Source of the DNA: SIAJ01 sp036266155
GTDB taxonomy: Bacteria; Planctomycetota; Planctomycetia; Gemmatales; Gemmataceae
Direction of reading: 5' to 3'
Length of the DNA: 25,725 nt
Assembly (NCBI GenBank): GCA_036266155.1
Contig: DATANR010000469.1
Location: forward strand, 1 to 25,725
Shown: positions 14,345 through 23,587 of the stretch, in pieces
Layout of the letters: every line of letters starts with the position of its first letter
How positions within the stretch are numbered: the stretch's first letter is position 1
The notes under the pieces: model-generated
The model's input: only the letters and a program-made list of their open reading frames with translations
What the model was told of the DNA's origin: nothing
The model's database searches: none
Translations under genes and position numbers: made by a program

Positions 14345-16150
14345 TCACTTGTCCTGGCGATCCAGGCCGCCCAGGACGATACCCGCGACTCCAAAGGGAC
14401 GGACTGTGCCGGGTGTCCACTTCTTCACGAGGCTTTGATAGTCGCCGCCGAAGCCGGCGCGCGCATTGTGACGAGCGATTTCCTCGCGTGCCACGCCCGC
14501 CGCTGCGACCTTGACGGGGTCGCCAACCGCCTCAACCCAGGCATCGTCTGCCTTGCCTTTCGTCTGCGAGAGCCGGCCGCGCAAGATTTCGAGCCGTGCC
14601 CAGGCCTTGAGTTCCTCATTCGGCAACGACGCCGCCAGCGACTCGGCCTCATCGGGCTGTCCGCCCTTCGCCAGCAGGCGACACACGCGGATCGATACCC
14701 AGGGCGACACGGAACCCTTGACTTCGCCCTTCAACAACTTTGCCGCGTCGAGCAACAGCGGAATCGCTTCGGTGGAATTTGCGTCGATCAGAGATTGACC
14801 GACATTGGCGAGCGACTTGGCCTTGTCCTCGGGCTTATTGATGTTGCGCGCCGTCTTGGCGCCGACCACATTGCCCTTGATGGCTTCGCCTTCGGCCGAA
14901 GCTGCGATTGGCGGGGTTGGCGGCGGCTCGCCGTCTTTTTTCGCCGTCATTGGCTTGCCGAGAGCCACGCGCAAGGTCAGAGCGGGCGTCGTTTCCACCG
15001 GGCCAAGCCGCTTCAGGATGGCCTCCGCCTCACCCTTGAACCGCTCGCGATCGACACGAAGCAGTTCGATTCCAATTTGTGCGATCAATTCCGGATGCTG
15101 GCGAACCGCATCTTCCACCACGGAAGGCGACTTGTCTGCAGCCAGCTTGCGCGTAATCGATCGGACCACCTCACCGGCCAATTCCGGATCATTCGAAATG
15201 GTGTCCACCGCATGCCGCAACTCGGTGACGATCTTGTCCTGCTTCGGTCGCGATCCCTTGTCGACCTGTTCCGGTGTACCGACGAAATACGGAATCGTAT
15301 TGGCGACCTCGGCCATCAGCCCGGCAAGTTCTGCCGACGCGATCTTGGGAGCGTTTGTGGCATCGGTACGCGCCTTGGTGAGCATATTGACGGCGTCGTT
15401 CGCTTCTTTGGTCGATTCGCTCGTGCGGATTAGGTACTCGGCATGAGCCCGGTGTATGAGACACGTCAATCGTGCATCTGCGGTCTTGTTCGGGCCCTTC
15501 GTTAGCTCATCAACGGCGTCGATCATCTTGGCGTCGGCCACCGACTCGCGACGTTGCTTGGCGATGAAATAGATCGCCACTCCGAGCACGGCGATGACCG
15601 CCATCGTGCGTACGAACCACTTAATGCGGCGCTTGCGCTTCTCCTCCGGCTCCTCTTCGGCCTGCCGTTCCTTGACGATCTCGCGCGCCGTTCCTTCGCT
15701 GATGCCCGTCGCCGCGACGTTGCCGAACGCGCCCTCACGATCGAGGCCCGTCTCACGTTTGGCCAGCGATGGTCCGCCGCCGCCCGAGCGCCAGTCGGCC
15801 TTCTCGACCTTCTTGCGCATTGGCACCCGGTTCGGCTTCCGACACTCGGGGCACAGGACATTCTTTCCTTCCTTGGACGCTTCCACCGACCAAACGTGAT
15901 CGCACCCCGCGCACGTAACCTGAATCATTTCCTCGGCGGCCTTGATCGCATTCAACTGGTCGTCCGAGAATGCGGCCGCGGCCAGAGCGTCAATGTCGAC
16001 CGGCCCCGCCGCAAGTACGGCACCCGTCGGCTTCGGAACGGGAATGACCTTGCGACAATTGGGGTTCTTGCAGGTGGCCGTCTTGCCGCCAAACTCGTCC
16101 TTGAGGCGATAGTTGGTCTGGCAATGCGGGCAATTAAACACGATGGCCAT
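14345..16150 (-). CDS. Two-zinc-ribbon membrane protein with helical-repeat C-terminus
   Basis: Unnamed 601-residue protein of a layout frequent in planctomycetes. A first zinc ribbon has Cys7, Cys10, Cys27 and Cys32 (MJ0042-like). A second has Cys80, Cys83, Cys100 and Cys103. A basic/acidic linker leads to one membrane helix (about 177-197). The remaining 400 residues are Ala/Leu-rich helices, probably TPR- or HEAT-like, with a Pro/Gly break near KKDGEPPPTPP. By charge the ribbons are cytoplasmic and the repeats periplasmic. I chose the ATG at 16150 because the first ribbon starts five residues later; 23 extra upstream codons look unrelated. A good sigma-70 promoter lies at 16191-16219. Read-through could also feed glnA. 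No function can be assigned. Confidence 0.8.
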   Translation of the reverse strand: MAIVFNCPHCQTNYRLKDEFGGKTATCKNPNCRKVIPVPKPTGAVLAAGPVDIDALAAAAFSDDQLNAIKAAEEMIQVTCAGCDHVWSVEASKEGKNVLCPECRKPNRVPMRKKVEKADWRSGGGGPSLAKRETGLDREGAFGNVAATGISEGTAREIVKERQAEEEPEEKRKRRIKWFVRTMAVIAVLGVAIYFIAKQRRESVADAKMIDAVDELTKGPNKTADARLTCLIHRAHAEYLIRTSESTKEANDAVNMLTKARTDATNAPKIASAELAGLMAEVANTIPYFVGTPEQVDKGSRPKQDKIVTELRHAVDTISNDPELAGEVVRSITRKLAADKSPSVVEDAVRQHPELIAQIGIELLRVDRERFKGEAEAILKRLGPVETTPALTLRVALGKPMTAKKDGEPPPTPPIAASAEGEAIKGNVVGAKTARNINKPEDKAKSLANVGQSLIDANSTEAIPLLLDAAKLLKGEVKGSVSPWVSIRVCRLLAKGGQPDEAESLAASLPNEELKAWARLEILRGRLSQTKGKADDAWVEAVGDPVKVAAAGVAREEIARHNARAGFGGDYQSLVKKWTPGTVRPFGVAGIVLGGLDRQDK

Positions 16151-16190
16151 GAGGTGATCCGTGAGGCCGAACCGATGGGAAGCTGACCGT

Positions 16191-16219
16191 ATTATGGCGC
16201 GGCAGTGAAGGGATGGCAA
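16191..16219 (-). promoter_or_regulatory. Sigma-70-type promoter of the zinc-ribbon gene
   Basis: Minus strand TTGCCA (16219-16214), 17-base spacer, CATAAT (16196-16191): five of six matches in each box with ideal spacing. The leader to the ATG at 16150 would be about 34 bases. Confidence 0.65.
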
Positions 16220-16223
16220 CGGC

Positions 16224-16250
16224 CGCCGCTCGCGGCGTAGCGCTTACGCC
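16224..16250. repeat. Half copy of the dispersed palindrome at the ispG stop
   Basis: 16224-16243 equals 5235-5253 plus one flanking base (CGCCGCTCGCGGCGTAGCGC). GGCGTA (16234-16239) pairs with TACGCC (16245-16250) over a 5-base loop that includes part of the ispG stop region. As at 5234-5277, the repeat abuts the end of a gene. Confidence 0.65.
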
Positions 16251-17425
16251 ATCGGCAATCGCCTTCGCCCGTTGGCATCGGGCCCGCCGGGCTTCTTGTT
16301 CGCTTGCTCCGTCTCCCACAGCGCCACTTCTTCGAGCAGCGCATCGACCATCTCCGCTTCGAGCACGGTCCGCACGGTCTCGCCGTTGCGGAAGATCATG
16401 CCTTTGCCGTTGCCCGCCGCGATGCCGATATCAGCTTCACGCGCCTCGCCTGGTCCATTAACAACGCAACCAAGAACGCTAATCTTGACCGGCGTCTTCT
16501 TCCCTTCGAGTCGCTTCTCCAGGTCGGCAATGATCTTTTCCAAGTCAATCGCCAGCCGGCCACATGTGGGGCAGGCAATCAACTCCGGCTTGCGGACCCG
16601 CCGCTGCGTTGCCTGAAGAATGTCAAACGCCGCCGCGATCTCGGGCACCGGATCGCCCAGCAGGCTGATGCGAATCGTGTCGCCGATGCCATCGAGCAGG
16701 ATGGGCGCCAAACCGCATGCCGACTTGGTCACCGCATACGGCGGCTTGCCGGCTTCCGTGACGCCGATGTGTGTCGGATAGTCGCAGAAGCGCGCGAACA
16801 GCCGATACGCCTCGACTACGGTGATGACGTCGCTCGACTTGAGCGAGACGATCATGTCGTGATACCTCTCGGCCTCCGCGATCTCGATATAGCGGATCGC
16901 ACTCTCGACCATCGCCGCCGGACAGGGGAAGCCATAACGCTCGACCAGTTCACGCTCTAAACTGCCGGCATTCACACCAATCCGCATCGACAGCCCGCGA
17001 TCCTTGGCCTTGCGCACCACTTGCTTGAAGCGATCGTAGCCGCCGATATTGCCCGGATTGATGCGAATCTTGTCGACCGGATGATCGAGGGCCATCAAGG
17101 CCATCTTGTAGTCGAAATGAATGTCGCAGATGAGCGGGATGCCGATCTGCTTGCGAATTGCGGTCAAGGCTCCGGCGTCTTCCGGCTTCGGCACCGTCAC
17201 ACGCACCAGTTCGCAACCTGCTTCTTCGAGCCGCTTGATTTGCGCGACCGTCGCCTCCACGTCGAACGTGTCGGTCGTCGTCATCGACTGAACCCAGACG
17301 GGGTTGTTGCCGCCGAACACCTTGTCGCCGACGCGCACCTCGCGCGTCCGGTGCCGGGCTTTGCCGGTGTGCGGGTCGATCTTGCGAAGGTCGGTCAAAT
17401 CACGTGGCTGAGTCATGACGGTCAT
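16244..17425 (-). CDS. ispG: 4-hydroxy-3-methylbut-2-en-1-yl diphosphate synthase (GcpE)
   Basis: Iron-sulfur enzyme that reduces MEcPP to HMBPP in the MEP isoprenoid pathway. The barrel part holds VWVQSMTTTDT, LVRVTVPKPEDA and IRINPGNIGG. The cluster motif is exact: C-P-T-C, 31 residues, C-V-V-N-G-P-G-E (CxxC-x31-C-x6-E). The 393 residues match the short bacterial form without the large insert. The start is ATG at 17425, or ATG three codons later at 17416; neither has a clear ribosome site. It lies upstream of the zinc-ribbon gene on the same strand, but that gene has its own promoter. Divergent from the AAA ATPase across 140 bp. Confidence 0.96.
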   Translation of the reverse strand: MTVMTQPRDLTDLRKIDPHTGKARHRTREVRVGDKVFGGNNPVWVQSMTTTDTFDVEATVAQIKRLEEAGCELVRVTVPKPEDAGALTAIRKQIGIPLICDIHFDYKMALMALDHPVDKIRINPGNIGGYDRFKQVVRKAKDRGLSMRIGVNAGSLERELVERYGFPCPAAMVESAIRYIEIAEAERYHDMIVSLKSSDVITVVEAYRLFARFCDYPTHIGVTEAGKPPYAVTKSACGLAPILLDGIGDTIRISLLGDPVPEIAAAFDILQATQRRVRKPELIACPTCGRLAIDLEKIIADLEKRLEGKKTPVKISVLGCVVNGPGEAREADIGIAAGNGKGMIFRNGETVRTVLEAEMVDALLEEVALWETEQANKKPGGPDANGRRRLPMA

Positions 17426-17565
17426 TCGCTCGCGTTCAGAGTTAACGTTGACATTTTACGGGGAACTAACCGACCGACCGGTGGTTGCGCAACGTGCGCG
17501 AACCCGGCGTCGCCACCAGCGCTCTATCATGCCAACACCATTGATCTTGACGCTGCCCCAAACTT

Positions 17566-18732
17566 ATGTCGTTGTCGCTCTCTCGATTCACTGCCGATCA
17601 TCGCTCGCTGGTCGATGCTGCTGCGCGTGTCAGCGGCATCGACGATCCGGTGGCCATCGAACTCGACGAGTTCAAGATGGCGGTGCTGGATAAGGCGATC
17701 CGCGGCCCGTTCTTCCCGATCGACGGAGTCTTTATCCGTAATTGGGATCGTTCGGCCTCGCGTTACTGGCCCGGCGCCCAGTTTGGCATTCGCCTGTACA
17801 CGTTGGAGGGCATCCCGCTCGCCCGCTGTGTCGCCGAGTACGACACCACGCTGGAGGGTTCGCCGTTCACCTTCTTCATTGTTGCCCGAGCGAACTACAT
17901 CAACTTCTTCCGCACGGCCGTTCGACTCAAGCGTGCCTCGGCGCCCCCGACCCTGCCGCCGATCTTGCCGGAAGCCATTCTCAACACGCTCCATCGCAAC
18001 ACCATTGGTTACCTTCGCCGTGACAACCTGTCGCGCATCCGCGAATTGGGCGGCCGCCCGCGTCGCGGCTTGTTGTTGTCCGGTCCGCCCGGCAACGGCA
18101 AGACGTCGGCTTGTCGCTGGTTGTGGGAAGAGTGCCACCGTCTTCGGTTCGAATACCGCATCGTCTCGCCGGACATGTATCAGGCTGCCCGTCGTTCGTG
18201 CAATCCGGTCGAAGCCGTCAAGGAACTCTTCTCGGTATCGCGTCGCGGCATCGTCTTCTTCGACGACATGGATGTTGCTCTGCGCGACCGAGCCCTGGCT
18301 CCCGAATCCGACGACCAAGCAGTCTTTCTCGGAGCCATGGACGGCATCGAAATCCGCGAGGGCGTCGTCTATGTGTTCACGACGAATTGCCCCGTCGACC
18401 TCATCGACCCCGCGTTCAAGCGACCGGGCCGAATCGATCTCGTTCTTCAATTCGACGTGCCGACGGCCGACCTCCGCCGCCGGCTGATTGAACGCTGGCA
18501 CGAAGAAATCCGTGCGGGCATCGACATCGAGCGCGCGGTTGCCGCGACCGACGGCTGGAGTTTCGCCGAAGTCGACGAGATGAAGAACCTGCTCATCCTG
18601 CTGCATCTCGAAACCGGCACATGGGACTGGGAGGCCGCTCGCGATCAATGGGAGGCGAATCGGCACGATCTGTCTCCCGACCGCAAACGCGGCGTGGGCT
18701 TCCACCTCAATGGCCGGGCGACCACTCAATGA
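17566..18732 (+). CDS. AAA-family ATPase with an unrecognised N-terminal domain
   Basis: A 388-residue protein. Residues 165-310 are an AAA module: Walker A GPPGNGKT (173-180), Walker B GIVFFDD (228-234), sensor-1 TTN (272-274), and the FKRPGRID arginine-finger segment (284-291). A helical lid follows to about 355. The AAA family is usually a hexamer that unfolds or remodels proteins. The first 150 residues (FIRNWDRSASRYWPG, FTFFIVARANYINFFRTA) are not a domain I recognise and probably select the target. No peptidase or membrane segment is seen. The gene is alone on the plus strand, ending 14 bp before the convergent toxin gene. The substrate is unknown. Confidence 0.85.
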   Translation: MSLSLSRFTADHRSLVDAAARVSGIDDPVAIELDEFKMAVLDKAIRGPFFPIDGVFIRNWDRSASRYWPGAQFGIRLYTLEGIPLARCVAEYDTTLEGSPFTFFIVARANYINFFRTAVRLKRASAPPTLPPILPEAILNTLHRNTIGYLRRDNLSRIRELGGRPRRGLLLSGPPGNGKTSACRWLWEECHRLRFEYRIVSPDMYQAARRSCNPVEAVKELFSVSRRGIVFFDDMDVALRDRALAPESDDQAVFLGAMDGIEIREGVVYVFTTNCPVDLIDPAFKRPGRIDLVLQFDVPTADLRRRLIERWHEEIRAGIDIERAVAATDGWSFAEVDEMKNLLILLHLETGTWDWEAARDQWEANRHDLSPDRKRGVGFHLNGRATTQ

Positions 18733-18746
18733 CCGGGCCGAACGCA

Positions 18747-19052
18747 TTACGAAAGACGTTCGCGAAGGGCTTGGGGATCGCGTTTCGAGTGAAAAACACA
18801 ATAGACGACGACTTTGTGTTCGGTTTCGTCGTACGTGTAATAGACCGCATAGGGGAACTTGCGAACCAATGCGCGTCGAAAGTCTTCCAGAAAAAAGGTA
18901 CGAGCTTTCGGGACGCGACAGATGGCATGGAGGCACGCATCAATGCTATCCAAAAACACTTCCCCTAACCCTGTTCGGCGACGTTCGTAAAACTGATAAC
19001 CCTCACGAACATCGGCTTCCGCTTCCTCGGACATGATTAGCTCAGCGGCCAT
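18747..19052 (-). CDS. RelE/ParE-family toxin
   Basis: 101 residues with the family layout: an N-terminal two-helix region (SEEAEADVREGYQFYERRRTG), then strands RTFFLEDFRRALVRKFPYAVYYTYD and VVVYCVFHSKRDP. Members either cleave mRNA at the ribosome (RelE) or poison gyrase (ParE); the C-terminal HSKRDP segment is common to the ParE-like group. Its ATG lies inside the antitoxin gene (11-bp overlap), the standard antitoxin-first coupled order. It faces the AAA ATPase gene with 14 bp between stops. Mode of killing cannot be decided from sequence. Confidence 0.88.
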   Translation of the reverse strand: MAAELIMSEEAEADVREGYQFYERRRTGLGEVFLDSIDACLHAICRVPKARTFFLEDFRRALVRKFPYAVYYTYDETEHKVVVYCVFHSKRDPQALRERLS

Positions 19053-19254
19053 GGCCTGCCCGTACTCGGCGTTTAATCTCCTCCCAACTTAACCCCGATG
19101 CAGGGTTTGCTTGCAGGTTCGCACGTCGTCGCTTCATCTCTTGAATCTGCCACGGATGGACCGGAACATCATCCGGATTCGCTGCGAGGTCATCCCAAAG
19201 ATCTTCAACGAGTTGTAGCTTCTCCGCTGGCGACAGGTCGAATACAGATTCCAT
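19042..19254 (-). CDS. Antitoxin of the PF09720 addiction-module type
   Basis: A 70-residue acidic-then-basic protein. FDLSPAEKLQLVEDLWDDLA (residues 4-23) and SWEEIKRRVRAG near the C-terminus are typical of the unstable antitoxins paired with RelE/ParE toxins. I take the ATG at 19254, which has GGAGG nine bases upstream; an in-frame ATG eight codons earlier lacks such a site. It overlaps the toxin start by 11 bp. The promoter is probably in the 30-bp gap to the TPR gene or within its 3' end; none was identified. Confidence 0.85.
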   Translation of the reverse strand: MESVFDLSPAEKLQLVEDLWDDLAANPDDVPVHPWQIQEMKRRRANLQANPASGLSWEEIKRRVRAGHGR

Positions 19255-19284
19255 GGTGCGAACCCTCCCTTGCATCACGATAAC

Positions 19285-22200
19285 CTATTGAGCTTGTGAC
19301 GCCAAGAGGCGGAACACGGCCGCGTCGTCCGGATGCACCATGCGGACATCCAATCCACGGGCGACGGCATTGCGGAACGCCGTCGTTGCTTCGATCGATT
19401 TGCCCATCTTCGAATGGGCCAGGGCCAGGTGGAAATAACGCAACGGCCCGGCGCCTTGTCCGATTGCATCAGTCAGATCGGCGATAGCTCGATCGTATCG
19501 TCCCGCTGAGATCAAGACTCGGGCCCGTGTATCAAGTAGCTCGGCGGTCACGCCGACCTGTGCGATGGCCGAATCAACGTAGCGCAGGGCCTCGTCGGCG
19601 AAATCCGGTCGCGTAGCAAGGATCCACGCCAGGTTGTTCAGTGCATGCACGTTCTTGGGCTCCGCCTTCAGCACATCGCGGTAAATCGGCTCCGCATTCG
19701 CGAAGTCAGAACACAGAGCGAAGAACTCGCCGAGGCATAGCTTGAGCGGAATCGAATCCGGCGCTGCCATCATCGCCACGTCGATCCAAACCTTGACGGT
19801 CTCGAATTGCTTCGTCGTTGCCTGCCCGGTCCGCAGAATACCGACGCCGGCTGTGGCCAGCGTGGCCGCAGAGACTCGCGCCTTGTGCTTCTCCAACTCG
19901 CCAAGCGCCGGCTGCACCTGGCCGGCGGACGCCATGAGCGCCGTCATGGGTGCAATCGAGTCTGGGAAGTTCCGCAGCGACGCCCGGTAACGCTCGCAGG
20001 CCGCGTCGAGCAGCGGCCGGGCGCAGGATAGACCCTTCGACGCCGCCAGCCGAGTCAGTTGATCGAGCAAGTCCGCGGCCTGCCGCTGCCGTGTCGCCCC
20101 ATCGGCCGTCCCGGCGTCGGCAAGGCGCACATAACCATCCATGACCTTGAGCGCGGCGTCCGGCTCATTGGCGAGCGTGTGAAAGCGAGCCACCGTCGCC
20201 AGCACGCGAACGTCGGCAACACCCGGCGCAAGCCGCGCGATAAAAGGGCGAGCCTCTTCGAGCTTGTTGTCGCTCAGCAATTCATCGACATTGAGGGCAA
20301 GATAGAAGAGATTGTCCGGCTCCCGTTTGGTCAACACTTGAAGGGACCGGCGAACCGCGGCGCGGTCGCCGTTGGTGCGTTGAAGTTGAGCCAACTGCAA
20401 CCAGTCATTCGCGGTGGCCACCGGGTCGCGTGTCACTGCGGTCAAGAGTTCAATCAATTCCCGCACGATTGCTCGGCGGTCGTCGCCACTGACCGTGCGC
20501 AGCGCAATCGTCAGCGCGGCGGCACGTGACCGAACCTCATCGATCGATGCCGATGGTATGCCGGCCGCTTTCAAGATCTGAATCGCTTCCTGTTGGCGTT
20601 CTGGTGTGCCGAAGGCAGCCGTCAATGTCGCCAATGTCTGCTTGGCCCATGCCGCGTCCGCTGACGGCGAGTCCTTTGCGTCCGCGATCATCGTGAGTAT
20701 TGGAACCGCGTCTTCCAGGCGCCCACGCGCCTCGCAAGCAGCGACGCACGCTTGAGCATAGGCGCGCCGATCCTCGGCCGTGGTCACGGGCGGTGACCAG
20801 TTTGAAAATTTGGCACGCACCATCGCTCCGCACTCAGCGCAAATGCTAAACAACGATGGCCGATCCAGGGCTTTCGCCGCAAGCGCTATGGTCTCGTTTA
20901 CCTCCGCCTGACCAAGCTTGGCGGACGCCAGCAATCGGGCGGACCAGCCGTCGGCGAACGTCGGCAACGTCTCGGTCGCTTGTTTGTAAAGAGCAATAGC
21001 GTCGGTCAATTTGTTATTTGCTTCGAGGAGGCCGCCTGCCCACACAGCAGAACGGGGTTCACGCTTCAAATGAGCTGCGAGCCAAGTCAAGCACTTCGGA
21101 AGTGCATCGGCTCCGCCCTGAAGAATTGCATCCTCGACAATTGTGCGAAATCGTTGTGCTGACAGCCGCGGATCAGCTTCGAGTCGAGCCAACGTCCGGC
21201 GTGCGGCCTCGTCATGGCCAGTGCGCAAATAATGCGCAAGCCGCGCTTCTTGCGTCTTCAGCACCGTTGGGTCGAAGTCAACTGCCAGGTCAAACTGCTT
21301 GGCCGCTGTTGCCGCGTCGTGCCGGCGCTCCGCGACCGTCCCCAATAGCAGATGCGCTTCGGCATGGTCCGGCTTCACTTCCAGGGCCGATTGAGCAAGG
21401 TCGCGCCAGTCGGCAAGCTTTCGATCGGAAGGAATAGTCCCCCCCCCCAATTCTTGCAGCGCTTCGAGAATCACGACGGACTTGCCTGTCGGCCCCTCCG
21501 CCCTCTGTAATTCGTTCTGCCATCGTTTCCGCACGCTCGAATCGTCTCCCCGTAAGGCGCGGGCAAATAGTTCCTTTCGCACTTCGATATCTTGCGCATT
21601 CATGCTCGCAAGTTGACCGAGCACACGCTTGCGCCCGGCATCGACGCGGATCGCGGCATATACGTCGGCCAGACCGCTCATTAATCGGGCGCGGTCGGCA
21701 TCGCCAGCGGTCGGAGGAAGAGCTTCCAATGACGCGAGCCGCCGCTCCCGCCTCGGTTGAATGTCATCCGCCCAAGCGCGCGCGCGAGCCAGACGCAATT
21801 CGATTGAATCGCCGGCCGCCAGTTGGCCGCGACCGAGCACGACTGCTACCGCCAGAGTGCCGCGCGCCCGGCCCGCCATTCCGGCCAACGCCGACCAGAG
21901 ACGCACGTCGCCAGGCCGGCTGACCGTCTCGGATTCGAGCAGTTTCTCGGCCCCGGCGAAGTCGCCGCGCGCGGCCAACCATTCCGCACGCAGGATGATT
22001 GGCTCGACCGAGTCGCGATGGGCGTCGCCGAGTTTCGTCAGGAATACACCAATCGCCTTCCATTCTTCATCCGGCGCCTCGGAGCTGCGGGCCCACGAGA
22101 TTCGCAGACTGGCATAGGTCAGTTGCACGCCGATCCCGGCGACCGGCGACTTCGAAGCTGTTTGATATTCCTTGAGCGCATCTTCAAATCGACCGCTATT

Positions 22201-23529
22201 GAGATGGGCGTTCGCCAATGCAACCCGTGCCGCCAAGTGGTTCGGGTCGGCGGCCAGCACGCGTCGTAGAGCTTCGACTTGCGCGTCGCAGTCGCCCTTA
22301 CGTTCGTGGCAGGCGGCCAACAGCAAATTCAATTGTGCCGCAAGCTCTGTCATGCCGAGCGCTTCCGTCCGCAGAGCGTCGAGTTCAACAAGGGCCTCGT
22401 TCCACTTGCCTTCCTTGATGAGCAGCCGGCCCCGCAAGTAGCTCGCACGCAACGAATACAGCCGGCGATATTCGGCCGCGACCGTCTTTTGCAGTTCATC
22501 CAGCTTCGTAACAATCGCACGGCCGGCATCGAGGTCGCCACGCTCGATGTAGAAATCTGCCAGCGGCGTGAGCAGTTCCGGCGCATCGGGCAGGACGGCG
22601 ATGCCGCCTTCCAGCGCGGCCACGGCATCCGCCTGATTGCCGCTCATCGTCTCCAGCCATGACAGGGCGCGATAAGCATGAGCATAGCGCGGATACTGGG
22701 CGATCGCGTTGCGCAGGCATTCGCGTGCTTTGCGCATGTCGCCTTTGGCCTGGAGCATCTCGGCGCTCAGGATCAACGCGTCGCGATTTTCTGGATCGAG
22801 CGCGAAGACGCGATCAAGCGCCTGGAGACAGACATCCGGCTTGTCCGAGCGGCCGAGATACCGCGCGTAGGCCAGGAACGCTTCGGGTCGATGCGGATTG
22901 GCCTTGGTCAACTTCTCGAGAACGGCGCCCGACTCGGCCGGCTTCTTGAAGTGGCGATCAAGCAAGTCTGCGTATTCTTCGTAGGCCGGCACATAGTTTG
23001 GCGCCAGCGTCAACGCTAGATCGAATTCCGCGCGGGCTTCATCCTGGCGATTCTGTGCGACGAGGCACTGTGCGATTTGCGCGTGCAGTACGCCGTCGTC
23101 CTTGTGCGTCGCCAGCAGCTTTTGTGCGTGTTCAAGCGCATCGGCATGGCGGCGCATGTGAATGCAGAGCGTCACGAGTTTGCGGGCGACCTCGTCTCGC
23201 TGGGGCGACTCGCGCAACACGCGCTCATAGAGGAAGTGGGCGTTCTGAATGTCCTTGCCACTTGCGGCCCGCTCGAGGATCAAGTCGGCCAGGCGAACCG
23301 TGGTGTCGAGATCGTCGGGACGAAACTCCAGGTATTGCCGCAGGTATTGGATCGCCTTGTCGGGCCGGCCTTTTTCGATTGCGGCATCGGCCTGCCACAG
23401 TAGGGCCTCGGGCACACGGCCGGCTTGGACGTGGTGCAGGACCACGAGGCCGCTGCCGAGAAAAAGAATTCCAACGACGAGGCGCAGCAGCAACTTCCGG
23501 TTGAGAATCGGCATGGGTCGCCCGTCCAT
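19285..23529 (-). CDS. Very large TPR-repeat protein with N-terminal membrane anchor
   Basis: A 1,414-residue protein. One hydrophobic helix (about 12-32) follows a short basic N-terminus, so the rest is probably periplasmic. The whole length is helix-turn-helix repeats with TPR signatures (for example ALLWQADAAIEKGRPDKAIQYLRQYLEFRPDD and NVHALNNLAWILATRPDFADEALRYVDSAI). No enzymatic domain is seen, which suggests a scaffold for protein assembly. In-frame ATGs at 23529 and 23514 are both possible. A promoter is placed at 23558-23587. A run of ten G occurs in the coding strand near residue 695 (21448-21439), encoding Gly-Gly-Gly; slippage there would truncate the protein to about half. The antitoxin gene follows within 31 bp. 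Confidence 0.85.
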   Translation of the reverse strand: MDGRPMPILNRKLLLRLVVGILFLGSGLVVLHHVQAGRVPEALLWQADAAIEKGRPDKAIQYLRQYLEFRPDDLDTTVRLADLILERAASGKDIQNAHFLYERVLRESPQRDEVARKLVTLCIHMRRHADALEHAQKLLATHKDDGVLHAQIAQCLVAQNRQDEARAEFDLALTLAPNYVPAYEEYADLLDRHFKKPAESGAVLEKLTKANPHRPEAFLAYARYLGRSDKPDVCLQALDRVFALDPENRDALILSAEMLQAKGDMRKARECLRNAIAQYPRYAHAYRALSWLETMSGNQADAVAALEGGIAVLPDAPELLTPLADFYIERGDLDAGRAIVTKLDELQKTVAAEYRRLYSLRASYLRGRLLIKEGKWNEALVELDALRTEALGMTELAAQLNLLLAACHERKGDCDAQVEALRRVLAADPNHLAARVALANAHLNSGRFEDALKEYQTASKSPVAGIGVQLTYASLRISWARSSEAPDEEWKAIGVFLTKLGDAHRDSVEPIILRAEWLAARGDFAGAEKLLESETVSRPGDVRLWSALAGMAGRARGTLAVAVVLGRGQLAAGDSIELRLARARAWADDIQPRRERRLASLEALPPTAGDADRARLMSGLADVYAAIRVDAGRKRVLGQLASMNAQDIEVRKELFARALRGDDSSVRKRWQNELQRAEGPTGKSVVILEALQELGGGTIPSDRKLADWRDLAQSALEVKPDHAEAHLLLGTVAERRHDAATAAKQFDLAVDFDPTVLKTQEARLAHYLRTGHDEAARRTLARLEADPRLSAQRFRTIVEDAILQGGADALPKCLTWLAAHLKREPRSAVWAGGLLEANNKLTDAIALYKQATETLPTFADGWSARLLASAKLGQAEVNETIALAAKALDRPSLFSICAECGAMVRAKFSNWSPPVTTAEDRRAYAQACVAACEARGRLEDAVPILTMIADAKDSPSADAAWAKQTLATLTAAFGTPERQQEAIQILKAAGIPSASIDEVRSRAAALTIALRTVSGDDRRAIVRELIELLTAVTRDPVATANDWLQLAQLQRTNGDRAAVRRSLQVLTKREPDNLFYLALNVDELLSDNKLEEARPFIARLAPGVADVRVLATVARFHTLANEPDAALKVMDGYVRLADAGTADGATRQRQAADLLDQLTRLAASKGLSCARPLLDAACERYRASLRNFPDSIAPMTALMASAGQVQPALGELEKHKARVSAATLATAGVGILRTGQATTKQFETVKVWIDVAMMAAPDSIPLKLCLGEFFALCSDFANAEPIYRDVLKAEPKNVHALNNLAWILATRPDFADEALRYVDSAIAQVGVTAELLDTRARVLISAGRYDRAIADLTDAIGQGAGPLRYFHLALAHSKMGKSIEATTAFRNAVARGLDVRMVHPDDAAVFRLLASQAQ
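21439..21448. repeat. Ten-base C/G homopolymer inside the TPR gene
   Basis: Plus-strand C10 (G10 in the coding strand). It keeps the frame open in this sequence. Such tracts are prone to slippage in replication and to sequencing error. Confidence 0.9.
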
Positions 23530-23557
23530 GAGCGAGGTATGGTTCGCAATCCGCCGT

Positions 23558-23587
23558 ATCGTAAATTGCCGGGCCCATGCGGGTCAA
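23558..23587 (-). promoter_or_regulatory. Sigma-70-type promoter of the TPR gene
   Basis: Minus strand TTGACC (23587-23582), 18-base spacer, TACGAT (23563-23558). A start near 23551 gives a leader of about 22 or 37 bases depending on which ATG is used. Confidence 0.5.

Noticed and set aside
14351..14377. GTCCTGG/CCAGGAC inverted repeat just upstream of the glnA sigma-54 box
   Set aside because: It is inside the coding end of the zinc-ribbon gene, too close to the promoter for an enhancer, and 7-base arms are weak evidence.
14283..14420. 46-codon upstream extension of the glnA frame
   Set aside because: It runs back across the sigma-54 promoter into the zinc-ribbon gene; the ATG at 14282 aligns with GlnA proteins and has AGAGG.
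17021..18487. 488-codon plus-strand open frame across ispG and the AAA gene
   Set aside because: Antisense to ispG and out of frame with the AAA gene; Arg/Ser-rich composition typical of a shadow frame.
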